A stretch of 49,571 bases of DNA from an uncultured Bacteroidales bacterium (GTDB taxonomy: Bacteria > Bacteroidota > Bacteroidia > Bacteroidales > UBA932): contig ONDR01000016.1 in NCBI GenBank assembly GCA_900316675.1, positions 1 to 49,571 of the forward strand, in the 5' to 3' direction. The position numbers and the translations under genes were made by a program. The first letter of the stretch is position 1. Each line of letters begins with the position of its first letter. Of the stretch, positions 41,550-49,571 are shown piece by piece. The notes beneath the pieces are model-generated. The model searched no databases, was not told the origin of the DNA, and saw only the letters and a program-made list of their open reading frames with translations.

Positions 41550-42320
41550 TTAGGACTTTTTGAGAATATCGTTACGATACTGGCTTGGAGTGACGCCCTC
41601 GTGTTTCTTAAAGAATCGCGCAAAATAGGACTGGTCTTCGATTCCGGTTTTCTCTGACACTTCTGCCATGGTAAGGGACGGATCCTCTAGATAATGCTTG
41701 GCCAGGGACAAGCGAGAAATAGCTATCCACTCCCCTGCCGTGCGGCCGGTTTCCTCTTTAACCTCACGGTTCAGATCAGCCTCTGATATGCCCTGGCGGG
41801 CCGCAAAGTCAGACGGGCCACCGATGACCGGGGCGCCACAGAAAACATCGTCCAGAAAAACCCTGCAGATGGTGCTGCCATCTGACGAACCGGCATGCAG
41901 GATGCGAAGCAGAAGGTCTATGCTGGCTGCTGCCAGTTCCGGCTCCTGAATATGGCGGATTATGGAATCCATCAGTTCGTCGGTAAAGATTTCGTCGGAA
42001 TAGGAGATTTTAATCTTCACGGGAACAGTGGCCCTTAAAAGGGGCAGGGTGCGTCCAAGCAGGAAGGACTCTTCAAAGCCGCCAAAATAACCAACGCTGT
42101 CTTTGTACCACAGCACGCGGAATTCCGTGCCCGGGGGCACCAGAAGAACGTCGTGCGATGCGCAAAGAACCGAATCGCTCCCGGTATGCGTCAGTACTTC
42201 GCCGGAAATCAGGTACAGGAACGACCACTGGGCAAAGCGGCGCGCGGGCTCGTTTGGAGCCTCTTTGTAGCCTATTGTATTCAGGCGTCTTAGTACTATG
42301 GGAGAAGAGATATTCTTCAT
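41550..42320 (-). CDS. AraC-family transcriptional regulator
   Basis: 256 residues. N-terminal cupin-like sensor domain (FLYLISGEVLTHTG, LLVPPGTEFRVLWY) and a C-terminal double HTH of about 95 residues (SLAKHYLEDPSLTMAEVSEKTG, DQSYFARFFKKHEGVTPSQYRND). I chose ATG 42320 over 42332 because a -7 box TATATTTG lies at 42330-42337 on the minus strand and would overlap the longer start. Divergent from the TolC-exporter operon, which it probably controls. Confidence 0.9.
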   Translation of the reverse strand: MKNISSPIVLRRLNTIGYKEAPNEPARRFAQWSFLYLISGEVLTHTGSDSVLCASHDVLLVPPGTEFRVLWYKDSVGYFGGFEESFLLGRTLPLLRATVPVKIKISYSDEIFTDELMDSIIRHIQEPELAAASIDLLLRILHAGSSDGSTICRVFLDDVFCGAPVIGGPSDFAARQGISEADLNREVKEETGRTAGEWIAISRLSLAKHYLEDPSLTMAEVSEKTGIEDQSYFARFFKKHEGVTPSQYRNDILKKS

Positions 42321-42329
42321 AAAACGGCA

Positions 42330-42337
42330 CAAATATA
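42330..42337 (-). promoter_or_regulatory. -7 box for the AraC-type regulator
   Basis: TATATTTG on the minus strand, 9 bp before the ATG at 42320. It decides the start codon. The 100-bp divergent gap to tolC should hold the regulator's binding site; no clear direct repeats stand out. Confidence 0.6.
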
Positions 42338-42436
42338 ATAATTGTATTAAAAAAAGTGCTATTCGGCCCGTTTTTTGCGGAAAAATTACAATCCCCTTAA
42401 CTGGGCAAAATGACAGGAAAAGTAATAAAAAGATAT

Positions 42437-43948
42437 ATGAAAAAAAGCTTACTGCTTCTTTCCGCCTTAATGGTGGGAATTCTTACAAACACGGCAGCTC
42501 TGCACGCCCAGCAGCAGCTGTCGCTGGAAGATTGCAGGCGTATGGCTTTGGCAGAGAATACAGACCTGAAGCAGGCCCGCACGCGAATCGAGATGGCCGG
42601 ATACGACCGCAAGATTGCGCTTGCCAACTACTTCCCTAACATCTCTGCTACGGGCACATACATGCGCAATGGTAAAAACATCAGCTTGCTGACAGACGAC
42701 ATGTCGGCCAAGCTGCAGGGCCTTGGCCCCGCCGTGGGCAGCAAAATGAGTGCGACAATGCAGGGTATCCAGCAGGCCATTCAGTCAAATCCCGCATTGG
42801 CTCAGGACTACATGACAAGCCCAATGTGGCAGTTTGTCATGACACAACTGGGACAGGCGGACATTGCCGGAACCATCGGCGCTCTGGGCAACGAAATTGA
42901 CAAGGCCTTCCACCTGGACAACCAGAATGTATATGCCGGCATCGTATCGCTGCAGCAACCCCTCTTCGTGGGTGGTAAAATCATAGCTTCCAATAAGATA
43001 GCCGCCCTGGCAGAGCAGCTGTCCAGAAGCAAGTACGACATTGCCGAAAGGCAGCTGATCTCCGATGTGGACAAATCCTACTGGCAAATAGTTTCCATCG
43101 CCGCAAAGGAGCGTACGGCACAGATGTATGCAGACCTCCTTCACAAAATGGAACACGATGCACAGGTTTCTGCAGATGCAGGCGTACTTACCGGTTCCGA
43201 TGTCCTTCAGGTTAAGGTTCAGGCTAACGAGGCCGACATGCTGCTGAACAAGGCAAAGAACGGTCTTTCACTTGCCAAGATGCTGTTATGCAAGCAGATA
43301 GGTCTGCCGCTGGACAGCGACATAGTACTGGCGGACGAGACCTCAACAGAACTTGCCCGTCCCGTACTGCCCACCTCAAAGAGCCTTGAAGACGTTTATG
43401 CCGCCCGTCCGGAGGTTAAAAGCCTTGAGCTGGCAGGCCAGATATATGACAATAAGGTAAAGGTGGTCCGCGCAGATATGCTGCCCACCGTCGCACTGAC
43501 TGTTAACTATATCGTCAGCAATCCCAACCCCTACAATGGCTTCAAAAAGCAGTGGGGTGGAATGTTCAACGCCGGCGTGCTGGTTAACATCCCCATCTTC
43601 CATGGCTTTGAGCGACTGAACAAGACACGCAAGGCAAAGGCAGAGGCAACGCTTTACAAACTGCAGCTGCAGGACGCAAAAGAGATGATCGCCCTTCAGG
43701 TAAGCCAGCTTAAAAAGCAGCAGAAAGAGGCCTTGGACAGGCTGAACCTGGCAGAAAGCGCACTTGAAAGCGCAGAAGAGAATATGCGTCAGGCACAGGT
43801 CGGCTATGAGGGCGGAGTCATCACTACGAACGTGGCCCTGGCCGCCCAGACAGCATGGCTCAAGGCTCAGTCAGACTTTATCGACGCAAATATAGAACTG
43901 CAAATCAACACCCTTTCACTGCGTCAGGCACAGGGAGAGGCATTTTAA
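42437..43948 (+). CDS. TolC-family outer-membrane efflux protein
   Basis: 503 residues from MKKSLLLLSA (a 9-codon upstream extension exists). Signal peptide cleaved after LHA at about 24. Two repeats of long coiled-coil helices typical of TolC: LSLEDCRRMALAENTDLKQARTRIE (in part) at the start, and the later ALDRLNLAESALESAEENMRQAQVGYEGG. It forms the outer-membrane duct for the exporter encoded downstream. First gene of a four-gene operon, 12 bp before the HlyD gene. Confidence 0.93.
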   Translation: MKKSLLLLSALMVGILTNTAALHAQQQLSLEDCRRMALAENTDLKQARTRIEMAGYDRKIALANYFPNISATGTYMRNGKNISLLTDDMSAKLQGLGPAVGSKMSATMQGIQQAIQSNPALAQDYMTSPMWQFVMTQLGQADIAGTIGALGNEIDKAFHLDNQNVYAGIVSLQQPLFVGGKIIASNKIAALAEQLSRSKYDIAERQLISDVDKSYWQIVSIAAKERTAQMYADLLHKMEHDAQVSADAGVLTGSDVLQVKVQANEADMLLNKAKNGLSLAKMLLCKQIGLPLDSDIVLADETSTELARPVLPTSKSLEDVYAARPEVKSLELAGQIYDNKVKVVRADMLPTVALTVNYIVSNPNPYNGFKKQWGGMFNAGVLVNIPIFHGFERLNKTRKAKAEATLYKLQLQDAKEMIALQVSQLKKQQKEALDRLNLAESALESAEENMRQAQVGYEGGVITTNVALAAQTAWLKAQSDFIDANIELQINTLSLRQAQGEAF

Positions 43949-43960
43949 ATAGTATTAGAT

Positions 43961-44956
43961 ATGGCACAGAACAGACAACAAGGTAATCTGGCAATTGGCA
44001 TTATAGTTCTTATCGCCATCATTTTTGTGATTGGCGTCATTGGTTATATAGTTTCCAAACCCAAGGGTCTGGTGATCCAGGGAGAGGTAGAGGCAAGCGA
44101 GTATCGCATTTCCGGCAAGGTGCCCGGACGTATAGAAGAGCTGTATGTACGTGAGGGTCAGGCAGTTCACAAGGGAGATACTGTTGTGAACATTGATTCC
44201 CCTGAGGTTCGCGCCAAGCTTAAGCAGGCGCGCGGTGCGGTATCTGCAGCAAGGGCCCAGCAGGACAAGGCTGCCAACGGTGCACGCAAAGAGCAGATTA
44301 CCGGAGCCTACGAGGTTTGGCAGACCGCACTGGTGCAGGAAGAGGTAATGCGCAAGAGCTTCGAGCGTATCCAGAAGCTGTACGACCAGAAGGTGATTTC
44401 TGCACAGAAGTACGACGAGACCAAGGCTAAATACGACGCCTCAATTGCCCAGTCCAAGGCTGCAAAAAGCCAGTACGACATGGCTGTTGCCGGCGCACGC
44501 GAAGAGGACAAAGCTGCCGCACAGGCCCTTGTAGACAGGGCTAACGGTGCTCTGCAGGAGGTTGAAGGCTATCTTGGAGAGCTTTACCTGACTTCCCCTG
44601 TGGATGGTATCGTAACAGAGGTATTCCCCAAGCTTGGAGAGCTTGTTGGTACCGGCGCTCCTATCATGACTGTTACCGACCTTAGCGATGTTTGGTTCAC
44701 CTTCAACGTGCGTGAAGACTATCTTCATGGCATGGACCAGGGCACCCAGATCAAGGTTGTCATCCCCGCACTTGACAATGTAGAAATCCCTGCTACAGTC
44801 AGCTACATTGCCGTTTTGGAGTCATACGCAACCTGGAAGGCTACAAAAGAAACTGCTACATACGATGCCAAGACCTTCGAGGTCAGGGCCGTTCCTACAG
44901 AGGCGGCAAAGGGACTTCGCCCCGGAATGTCCGCCATTCTTAAATACGACAAGTAA
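43961..44956 (+). CDS. HlyD-family periplasmic adaptor (membrane fusion protein)
   Basis: 331 residues. One N-terminal membrane helix at about 10-31, then lipoyl halves (IEELYVREGQAVHKGDTVVNI, in part, and YLTSPVDGIVTEVFPKLGELV), an intervening alpha-helical hairpin, and a C-terminal beta-barrel. Bridges the inner-membrane permeases to TolC. The stop overlaps the start of the first permease gene (TAATG), so they are coupled. Confidence 0.94.
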   Translation: MAQNRQQGNLAIGIIVLIAIIFVIGVIGYIVSKPKGLVIQGEVEASEYRISGKVPGRIEELYVREGQAVHKGDTVVNIDSPEVRAKLKQARGAVSAARAQQDKAANGARKEQITGAYEVWQTALVQEEVMRKSFERIQKLYDQKVISAQKYDETKAKYDASIAQSKAAKSQYDMAVAGAREEDKAAAQALVDRANGALQEVEGYLGELYLTSPVDGIVTEVFPKLGELVGTGAPIMTVTDLSDVWFTFNVREDYLHGMDQGTQIKVVIPALDNVEIPATVSYIAVLESYATWKATKETATYDAKTFEVRAVPTEAAKGLRPGMSAILKYDK

Positions 44957-46125
44957 TGTATTTCTGGAAAAATATCCGTGCTGTAATTATCCGCGAACTG
45001 GAGGTGTTCAAGAAACGTCCTGTGTACTTTCTTGGCTCTGTGGGAGTGGTTTCCTTCTGCGCGGTGTTCTTTCTGACTTTCCTTGGCGACGGCCTGCCGC
45101 ATGACATCCCCATCGGAGTGGTGGATGAAGACAATTCATCGGTATCCAGGATGTTCGCACGTCACCTGGACGCCACGCAGCTGGGCAAGACGGTTCGGTT
45201 CGATACCTTCCCGGAGGCCAGGCTGGCAATGCAGAAGGGAGAGATTTATGCCGTCTGCATACTGCCAAAGGGCATGTATTCAGATATCGGCTCTTTCCGT
45301 CGTCCTACCTTCACCTACTACATAAACGGAATGTACTTCCTTGGAGGCTCCCTGGCCTACAAGGACCTGCTGACCATCATCAATCTGGCCAACGGAGCCG
45401 CGCACCGCAAGTTCCTGAGGGCCAAGGGTTGGGACGACCGCAAAATAATGAACTTCATCAAACCGATAGAGGTCGATACGCATCAGATAGGCAATGCCTA
45501 CACAAGCTACAATTACTACCTTAGCAACATGATGCTGCCGGCTATATTGGAAATGGTGATTGTAATACTGATGATTTACGCCCTGGGAAGCGAGCTTAAG
45601 TATGGCACTTCACGCCATCTGCTTCGCACCGGAGGCGGATCGATAGTGACTGTGCTGGGAGGCAAGATAATAGTCTACACAACGTTGTTTACGGCTATTG
45701 GAATGTCGCTGGTGTTCTTGTTATACGACTGGTTGCACTTCCCTATTGCCGGCAGCGTGTGGAATATGTTCCCGGCTATGTTCCTGCTGGTTATGGCCAG
45801 CGAGGCCGTGGGCATCTTTATCATAGGCTTGCTGCCCGTGCCCAGACTTGCCCTTAGTATTGGTGCGCTGTACAGCGTGCTGGCGATATCCTTCACCGGC
45901 TTCACGCTGCCCGTAGAGGCGATGCCGGCCGCCATCCGCGGTCTGGCCCAGGCCTTCCCGCTAAGGCACTATTACATGATTTTTACGGACGAGGTTATTC
46001 TTGGCTCCGGCTTTGCCGCCTGGTGGCCGGAGGCTATACACTTGTTCCTGTTCCAGTTCCTTCCGCTGGCGGTTATGATCCGTCTGAAGAGGGCGTTTAT
46101 TTACCAGAACTATTCTAAAGAGTAA
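44956..46125 (+). CDS. ABC-2 type permease (YhhJ/YbhS-like), first
   Basis: 389 residues. One N-terminal helix (about 20-40) is followed by a periplasmic domain of about 130 residues (PIGVVDEDNSSVSRMFARHL) and five C-terminal helices, the ABC-2 permease layout. It contains no nucleotide-binding domain. Probably pairs with the following permease. Confidence 0.92.
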   Translation: MYFWKNIRAVIIRELEVFKKRPVYFLGSVGVVSFCAVFFLTFLGDGLPHDIPIGVVDEDNSSVSRMFARHLDATQLGKTVRFDTFPEARLAMQKGEIYAVCILPKGMYSDIGSFRRPTFTYYINGMYFLGGSLAYKDLLTIINLANGAAHRKFLRAKGWDDRKIMNFIKPIEVDTHQIGNAYTSYNYYLSNMMLPAILEMVIVILMIYALGSELKYGTSRHLLRTGGGSIVTVLGGKIIVYTTLFTAIGMSLVFLLYDWLHFPIAGSVWNMFPAMFLLVMASEAVGIFIIGLLPVPRLALSIGALYSVLAISFTGFTLPVEAMPAAIRGLAQAFPLRHYYMIFTDEVILGSGFAAWWPEAIHLFLFQFLPLAVMIRLKRAFIYQNYSKE

Positions 46126-46131
46126 GCTGCC

Positions 46132-47331
46132 ATGAAACTTGATTTTATACGGTCCTGGTGCCAGGATGTCCTGGAGCTCGGAGTCAAGGAGATGAAGCTC
46201 ATCTTCAAGGATGGAGGCGTGCTGCTTATTTTCTTTGTGGCCGGTCTGGTTTATCCTCTTCTTTACAATGTTATTTACCTGAACGGTGTTCTGGAGGATA
46301 CTCCCATAGCTGTTGTGGATCAGGCTAACTGCGAGGTTAGCCGCCGCTACGCGCGTGAGGTCGATGCTACCCGTGAGGTCTCTGTTGCGTACAAGTGTAC
46401 CAGTCTTGAAGAGGCCAGGGAGCTTTTGGAAGAGCGCAAGGTAAACGGTATCTTGATGTTCCCCAGCGACTTCGGGCAGAAGATAGCGCGTATGGAGACG
46501 GCTACGGTGAGTCTTTTCTGCGATATGAGCAGCTTCCTTTATTACAAGAATGCCCTTATGGCTACCAATCTTGTGATGTTAAGCGAGATGAAGACGCTTC
46601 AGTACCAGCGCTATGCTGCCGCCGGCATGACAGAAGAGGATGCTGCCAAGTTTGTTCAGGCTATTCCGTACGAAGAGAACAACCCCTACAACAGGACTTT
46701 TTCTTACAGCATTTTCCTGCTTGCGGCGATATTGTTCGTGATTATTCAGCAGACGATGTTCTACGGAATGACACTGCTGGCGGGTACCTTGCGTGAGCAG
46801 AAGCGTAGTTTTGCCAAGTTGCCTGATTACCCTTACACCAATGGTGTTATGCGTACGGTTATTGGCCGTGGGTGGGCTTATTGGGTGATTTACGCGGGCA
46901 TCGGAATCTATATTTCCTACATTGTCCCTTCTATCTTCGGCTTGCCGCTGAGGGGTGACTTCTGGAACACCTTAATGCTTGTGCTTCTGTTTGTTACGGA
47001 TTGCGTTTGCTTCTGTATGACGTGGAGTACGTTCGTTAACAAGAGGGAGACTGTGTTCATTTTGTTCCTTTTCTTGTCGCCGATTTGCTTGTTCTTGACG
47101 GGTGCTTCTTGGCCGACGAGTGCTTTCCCTGGGTTCTGGAGGTTGTTCTCTTACATTTTCCCTACTACTTTTGGTTGTCAGGCGTATATTAATATGACGT
47201 CTGCGGGTGGGGATCTTGATGCGGCGCAGGTTCAGATGACGGGGCTGGCTATCCAGACGGTGTTCTATTTTGTTACTGCTTCTGTTGCTGTTTACTTAGA
47301 GAATCTTCATCTTAAGCGCCAGAACGCTTAA
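46132..47331 (+). CDS. ABC-2 type permease, second
   Basis: 399 residues with the same architecture as the first: helix at about 28-48, periplasmic domain with TPIAVVDQANCEVSRRYARE, then five helices at the end. 6 bp after the first permease gene. The codon use near the 3' end is visibly T-richer than its neighbours. Its stop overlaps the convergent GH92 gene by 4 bp. No ATPase gene follows or precedes. Confidence 0.92.
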   Translation: MKLDFIRSWCQDVLELGVKEMKLIFKDGGVLLIFFVAGLVYPLLYNVIYLNGVLEDTPIAVVDQANCEVSRRYAREVDATREVSVAYKCTSLEEARELLEERKVNGILMFPSDFGQKIARMETATVSLFCDMSSFLYYKNALMATNLVMLSEMKTLQYQRYAAAGMTEEDAAKFVQAIPYEENNPYNRTFSYSIFLLAAILFVIIQQTMFYGMTLLAGTLREQKRSFAKLPDYPYTNGVMRTVIGRGWAYWVIYAGIGIYISYIVPSIFGLPLRGDFWNTLMLVLLFVTDCVCFCMTWSTFVNKRETVFILFLFLSPICLFLTGASWPTSAFPGFWRLFSYIFPTTFGCQAYINMTSAGGDLDAAQVQMTGLAIQTVFYFVTASVAVYLENLHLKRQNA

Positions 47332-49412
47332 CGCCAGATTATTTCTTTGGCAGAGATGAGAGTAGAGTGGGTGATGGCAAAGGCCGGAAGGCGGATGCCG
47401 TCGACTTCTACGGCTTTGGCGGAGGCGGGGGTGCATTTGCGGATGAGCTTGACGTCGTGGCCGGGCAGATGCAGGACGACCTCGTCAAAGAGAGGTGTGA
47501 AGAGCTCGTACATGTCGGTGCCGAGGCAAACGGGGTACAGGCCCATCTGGGCAAAAATGTACCATGCGCTCATGGTACCGTCGTCCTCGTCCATCTCAGG
47601 GGCATAGCCGTCCGGCTTGTTTTTGAAAGCGCGGCCGACAAAGGGCTCCGGATACTCTGCATTTCCGCCGTAACGATGAATCATAGCATCATCGGTCAGA
47701 AGGGCGTGCACAAGGGAATCGGTGCGCTCTGAATGGCCGAAGAGGCCGAACATGAACGGCGTCTGGATGTCCGGCTCGTTGCCCTGGTTGAAGAGGTGCT
47801 TGCGGAAGAATTCGCTCAGCTGGTCTGCCAACTTTTCCTTTCCGACCCACTTTATCATTTTGCCGGAATAGATTGGAACGGCCCACCGATACTGCCAGCG
47901 AGTGCCTTGGTACAGGCCGTTATCTTTCATTTTCTCGAACTCCGGAGTGATGTTCATGAAGTCTTCTTTCCAGGTCTTTTCGAACAGCTCTTCAGACTCT
48001 TTCAGGTACTTTTGAGCTACGGCATCTTTGCCGATGATTCTGGCGATGTGTCCTATGGCCCAAAGGTCATAGATAGTTTCCATTTTCTGGTCCGGAGAGT
48101 TGCGGGTGAGGCCCTTTTTCGCGCCCTGCGGCCTGCCGGCATCGGCCTCTGCCTCCATTCCGGGGAAGGCTGCGGCCAGGTCGAAACTCTTCACACCCTT
48201 AACCCAGGCGTCCAGAAGGGCGATTTGTGTATGCTCCGTGCGCACAGTGGGAACGGGTTCCTGCAGGGTGGCCCAGTTCTTTTTGCCGGTCTGGTACAGG
48301 CTTACAAGGGATTTGCAGATATCGACGGTTGCTTCCGGATCCAGCAGGGTAATGAGGGGGAACTTGGCGCGGTAGGTGTCCCACATGCTCCATCCGCTGT
48401 AGAAAGTCCAGTCAGCGGCCTCGCGCAGAACGGTGTCAGTGCCGATATATTTTCCGCCGAAGGTGGCGTTGAAGGGGCTTAGATAAACGCGGTACAGGCT
48501 TGTGTAGAACAGAGTCCGCTGCTCCTGGGTGCTACCTTTTACGTCGACCTTATCCAGGACTTTGTCCCAGGCATTTGCTGCATCCGCACGATGCTGTTCG
48601 AAGCTTTTTGTGGCGATGGCCGCAAGTTCTTCTGCAGCCGATGCTTCGCTTATTGAGGACAGGCCGATGCGGACCTCTACCTTGCGCGTTCCTGCCGGGA
48701 AGCGCAGCTGCGCGGTCTTGGAATCGTAGGATTCGACCATGAAGGGACGGTCTGTATGCAAGCGGAAATAGAGCTTGTACGCACCTGCGTTGCATACTGT
48801 GGATGATACAACCCAGCCTTCAATGTCGTTGCTGCTGACTACCCTGTATGCACTTTTGTTGCGTCTGTGGTCGATGGCAGAATCAAAGTCCACAAACAGG
48901 GTGCAGTCTGCATCATTGGCAAAGAGATACTGTTCCAGGGCGCAGTGGCTTGTAGCCGTAAGGCGCACCTCTACGCCATTATCCAGGCTGGTTCCGTAGT
49001 AACCGGGGACGGCTTCTTCTTTGCTTTTCACTATTGAAACCTCAGAACCATTTTGTGCGGGAAGAATCCTAAGGTTGCCACCGGCACCAATGCCACCCAC
49101 GCCGCTTACGCGCGTGACTGAGATGCCGGATATTGCCGGGACCTCATAGTCGTATCCCACATGAGAAGGCACTTTGCTGTCCGGGCAAACCGCAGCCAGG
49201 CCAAAGGGCAGCTGCGCTGCCGGGCTTACCTGCCCGTGGTCTCCGGCCGTTCCCAAGAATAGGTTAACGTACTTGGCGTTATCCTTAGCCTGTGCCGGAG
49301 TCTCTATCGCCTGAACGCATAGAAGGGCTATCACAAGGGATGCGGCAATTGCCACCAATCTGCCGGAATGCTGTATTGTTTTGCCAGAATGCTTTCTACT
49401 GAGCCGAACCAT
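47328..49412 (-). CDS. GH92 family glycosidase (alpha-mannosidase-like)
   Basis: 694 residues, a little short for GH92 exo-alpha-mannosidases. Signal-type N-terminus: basic start, hydrophobic core VAIAASLVIALLCVQA, likely cleavage after AQA near 42. N-terminal domain YVNLFLGTAGDHGQVSPAAQLPFGL; catalytic-domain motifs DEDDGTMSAWYIFAQMGLYP at 608-627 (the acidic pair fits the usual GNDDxGxMSAWY). The usual GNEPSHH block reads GNEPDIQTPFMFGLFG, without the histidines. Calcium-dependent release of mannose from glycans is the family activity; linkage cannot be told. Confidence 0.9.
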   Translation of the reverse strand: MVRLSRKHSGKTIQHSGRLVAIAASLVIALLCVQAIETPAQAKDNAKYVNLFLGTAGDHGQVSPAAQLPFGLAAVCPDSKVPSHVGYDYEVPAISGISVTRVSGVGGIGAGGNLRILPAQNGSEVSIVKSKEEAVPGYYGTSLDNGVEVRLTATSHCALEQYLFANDADCTLFVDFDSAIDHRRNKSAYRVVSSNDIEGWVVSSTVCNAGAYKLYFRLHTDRPFMVESYDSKTAQLRFPAGTRKVEVRIGLSSISEASAAEELAAIATKSFEQHRADAANAWDKVLDKVDVKGSTQEQRTLFYTSLYRVYLSPFNATFGGKYIGTDTVLREAADWTFYSGWSMWDTYRAKFPLITLLDPEATVDICKSLVSLYQTGKKNWATLQEPVPTVRTEHTQIALLDAWVKGVKSFDLAAAFPGMEAEADAGRPQGAKKGLTRNSPDQKMETIYDLWAIGHIARIIGKDAVAQKYLKESEELFEKTWKEDFMNITPEFEKMKDNGLYQGTRWQYRWAVPIYSGKMIKWVGKEKLADQLSEFFRKHLFNQGNEPDIQTPFMFGLFGHSERTDSLVHALLTDDAMIHRYGGNAEYPEPFVGRAFKNKPDGYAPEMDEDDGTMSAWYIFAQMGLYPVCLGTDMYELFTPLFDEVVLHLPGHDVKLIRKCTPASAKAVEVDGIRLPAFAITHSTLISAKEIIWR

Positions 49413-49522
49413 AAGTTATCATTTTTTGCTAATATAAGCATTCTCTGTTAAAACCCTGGAATATCTTTGGAAAATCTCCGGCAAGACCCCTGAAATAAGC
49501 TTAGTAAAACTTTTTCAGAATG

Positions 49523-49571
49523 CTACTTCCACACCCTACTTTGCAAGTTATTACAAGTCAAGCATTTGCAA
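49523..49571 (+). repeat. Composite palindromic repeat, copy C (cut by window end)
   Basis: Begins CTACTTCCACACCC and continues through TTTGCAA...AAGTCAAGC, aligning to the 67-bp unit of copy B read in reverse complement. It lies in the gap upstream of the minus-strand GH92 gene, in the same orientation as copy A; only 49 bases are inside the window. Confidence 0.75.

Overview
The window reads as a chromosomal segment of an uncultured-type Bacteroidales bacterium, probably host-associated. The basis is the gene content: DUF3127, DUF4783 and DUF1015 proteins, a SerA without an ACT domain, a TonB-dependent receptor, FKBP lipoproteins and a GH92 glycosidase. Many start codons also sit just behind Bacteroidetes promoter boxes (TTTG, about 19 bp, TAnnTTTG). 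The GC content looks moderately high for the order and coding density is high, with many stop/start overlaps. Species cannot be named from sequence alone.

Layout. 1-468 is non-coding and carries a composite palindromic repeat and several hairpins. A tRNA-Arg(TCT) follows, then the engB-prs-(small Cys-rich membrane protein)-der operon. 3.8-7.8 kb holds a 1176-residue NtrY-like histidine kinase downstream of rlmH. Next come a DUF4783 gene, the cmk-ispH-efp operon and an NtrC-type regulator without an HTH domain. An operon of an exported unknown protein, an M16 peptidase and an O-methyltransferase follows. 14.6-17.2 kb is dnaX-lptB. 17.3-18.8 kb is a divergent YqeY / DUF3737 pair bracketed by perfect 39-bp inverted copies. 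18.8-24.9 kb is a minus-strand cluster (FKBP lipoprotein, DUF3127, DUF308, dnaG, metG). recQ, miaA, a pRiA4b ORF-3-like protein and a DEDDh exonuclease follow.

29.3-29.9 kb is a 600-bp gene-free patch with two repeat families. After it come an A1S_2505-like small gene, a cytoplasmic FKBP, an IMPACT/YigZ gene, serC-serA, a beta-lactamase-fold lipoprotein, DUF1015, ROK kinase plus sugar MFS, a calycin-like lipoprotein plus TonB receptor, an AraC regulator, and a TolC/HlyD/two-permease exporter without an ATPase. A GH92 glycosidase closes the window, and the last 49 bases begin a third copy of the composite repeat.

The core of the window is housekeeping. The new-looking biology is in the repeats. 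(1) A 55-bp hairpin family has three copies sharing the same 10-3-9-11-9-3-10 architecture, a conserved outer stem and loop, and an inner stem that differs between copies while staying complementary. Two copies are translated in frame inside dnaX and metG and the third is intergenic. This resembles in principle the Rickettsia palindromic elements found inside genes. (2) A 170-bp composite of two palindromes (67 + 16 + 87 bp) bounded by CTACTTCCAC/GTGGAAGTAG is present at both the 0-kb and 29.7-kb loci in opposite orientation, and a third copy begins at the right edge. (3) A 39-bp palindromic module is duplicated in inverted orientation and supplies the stop codon of the DUF3737 gene.
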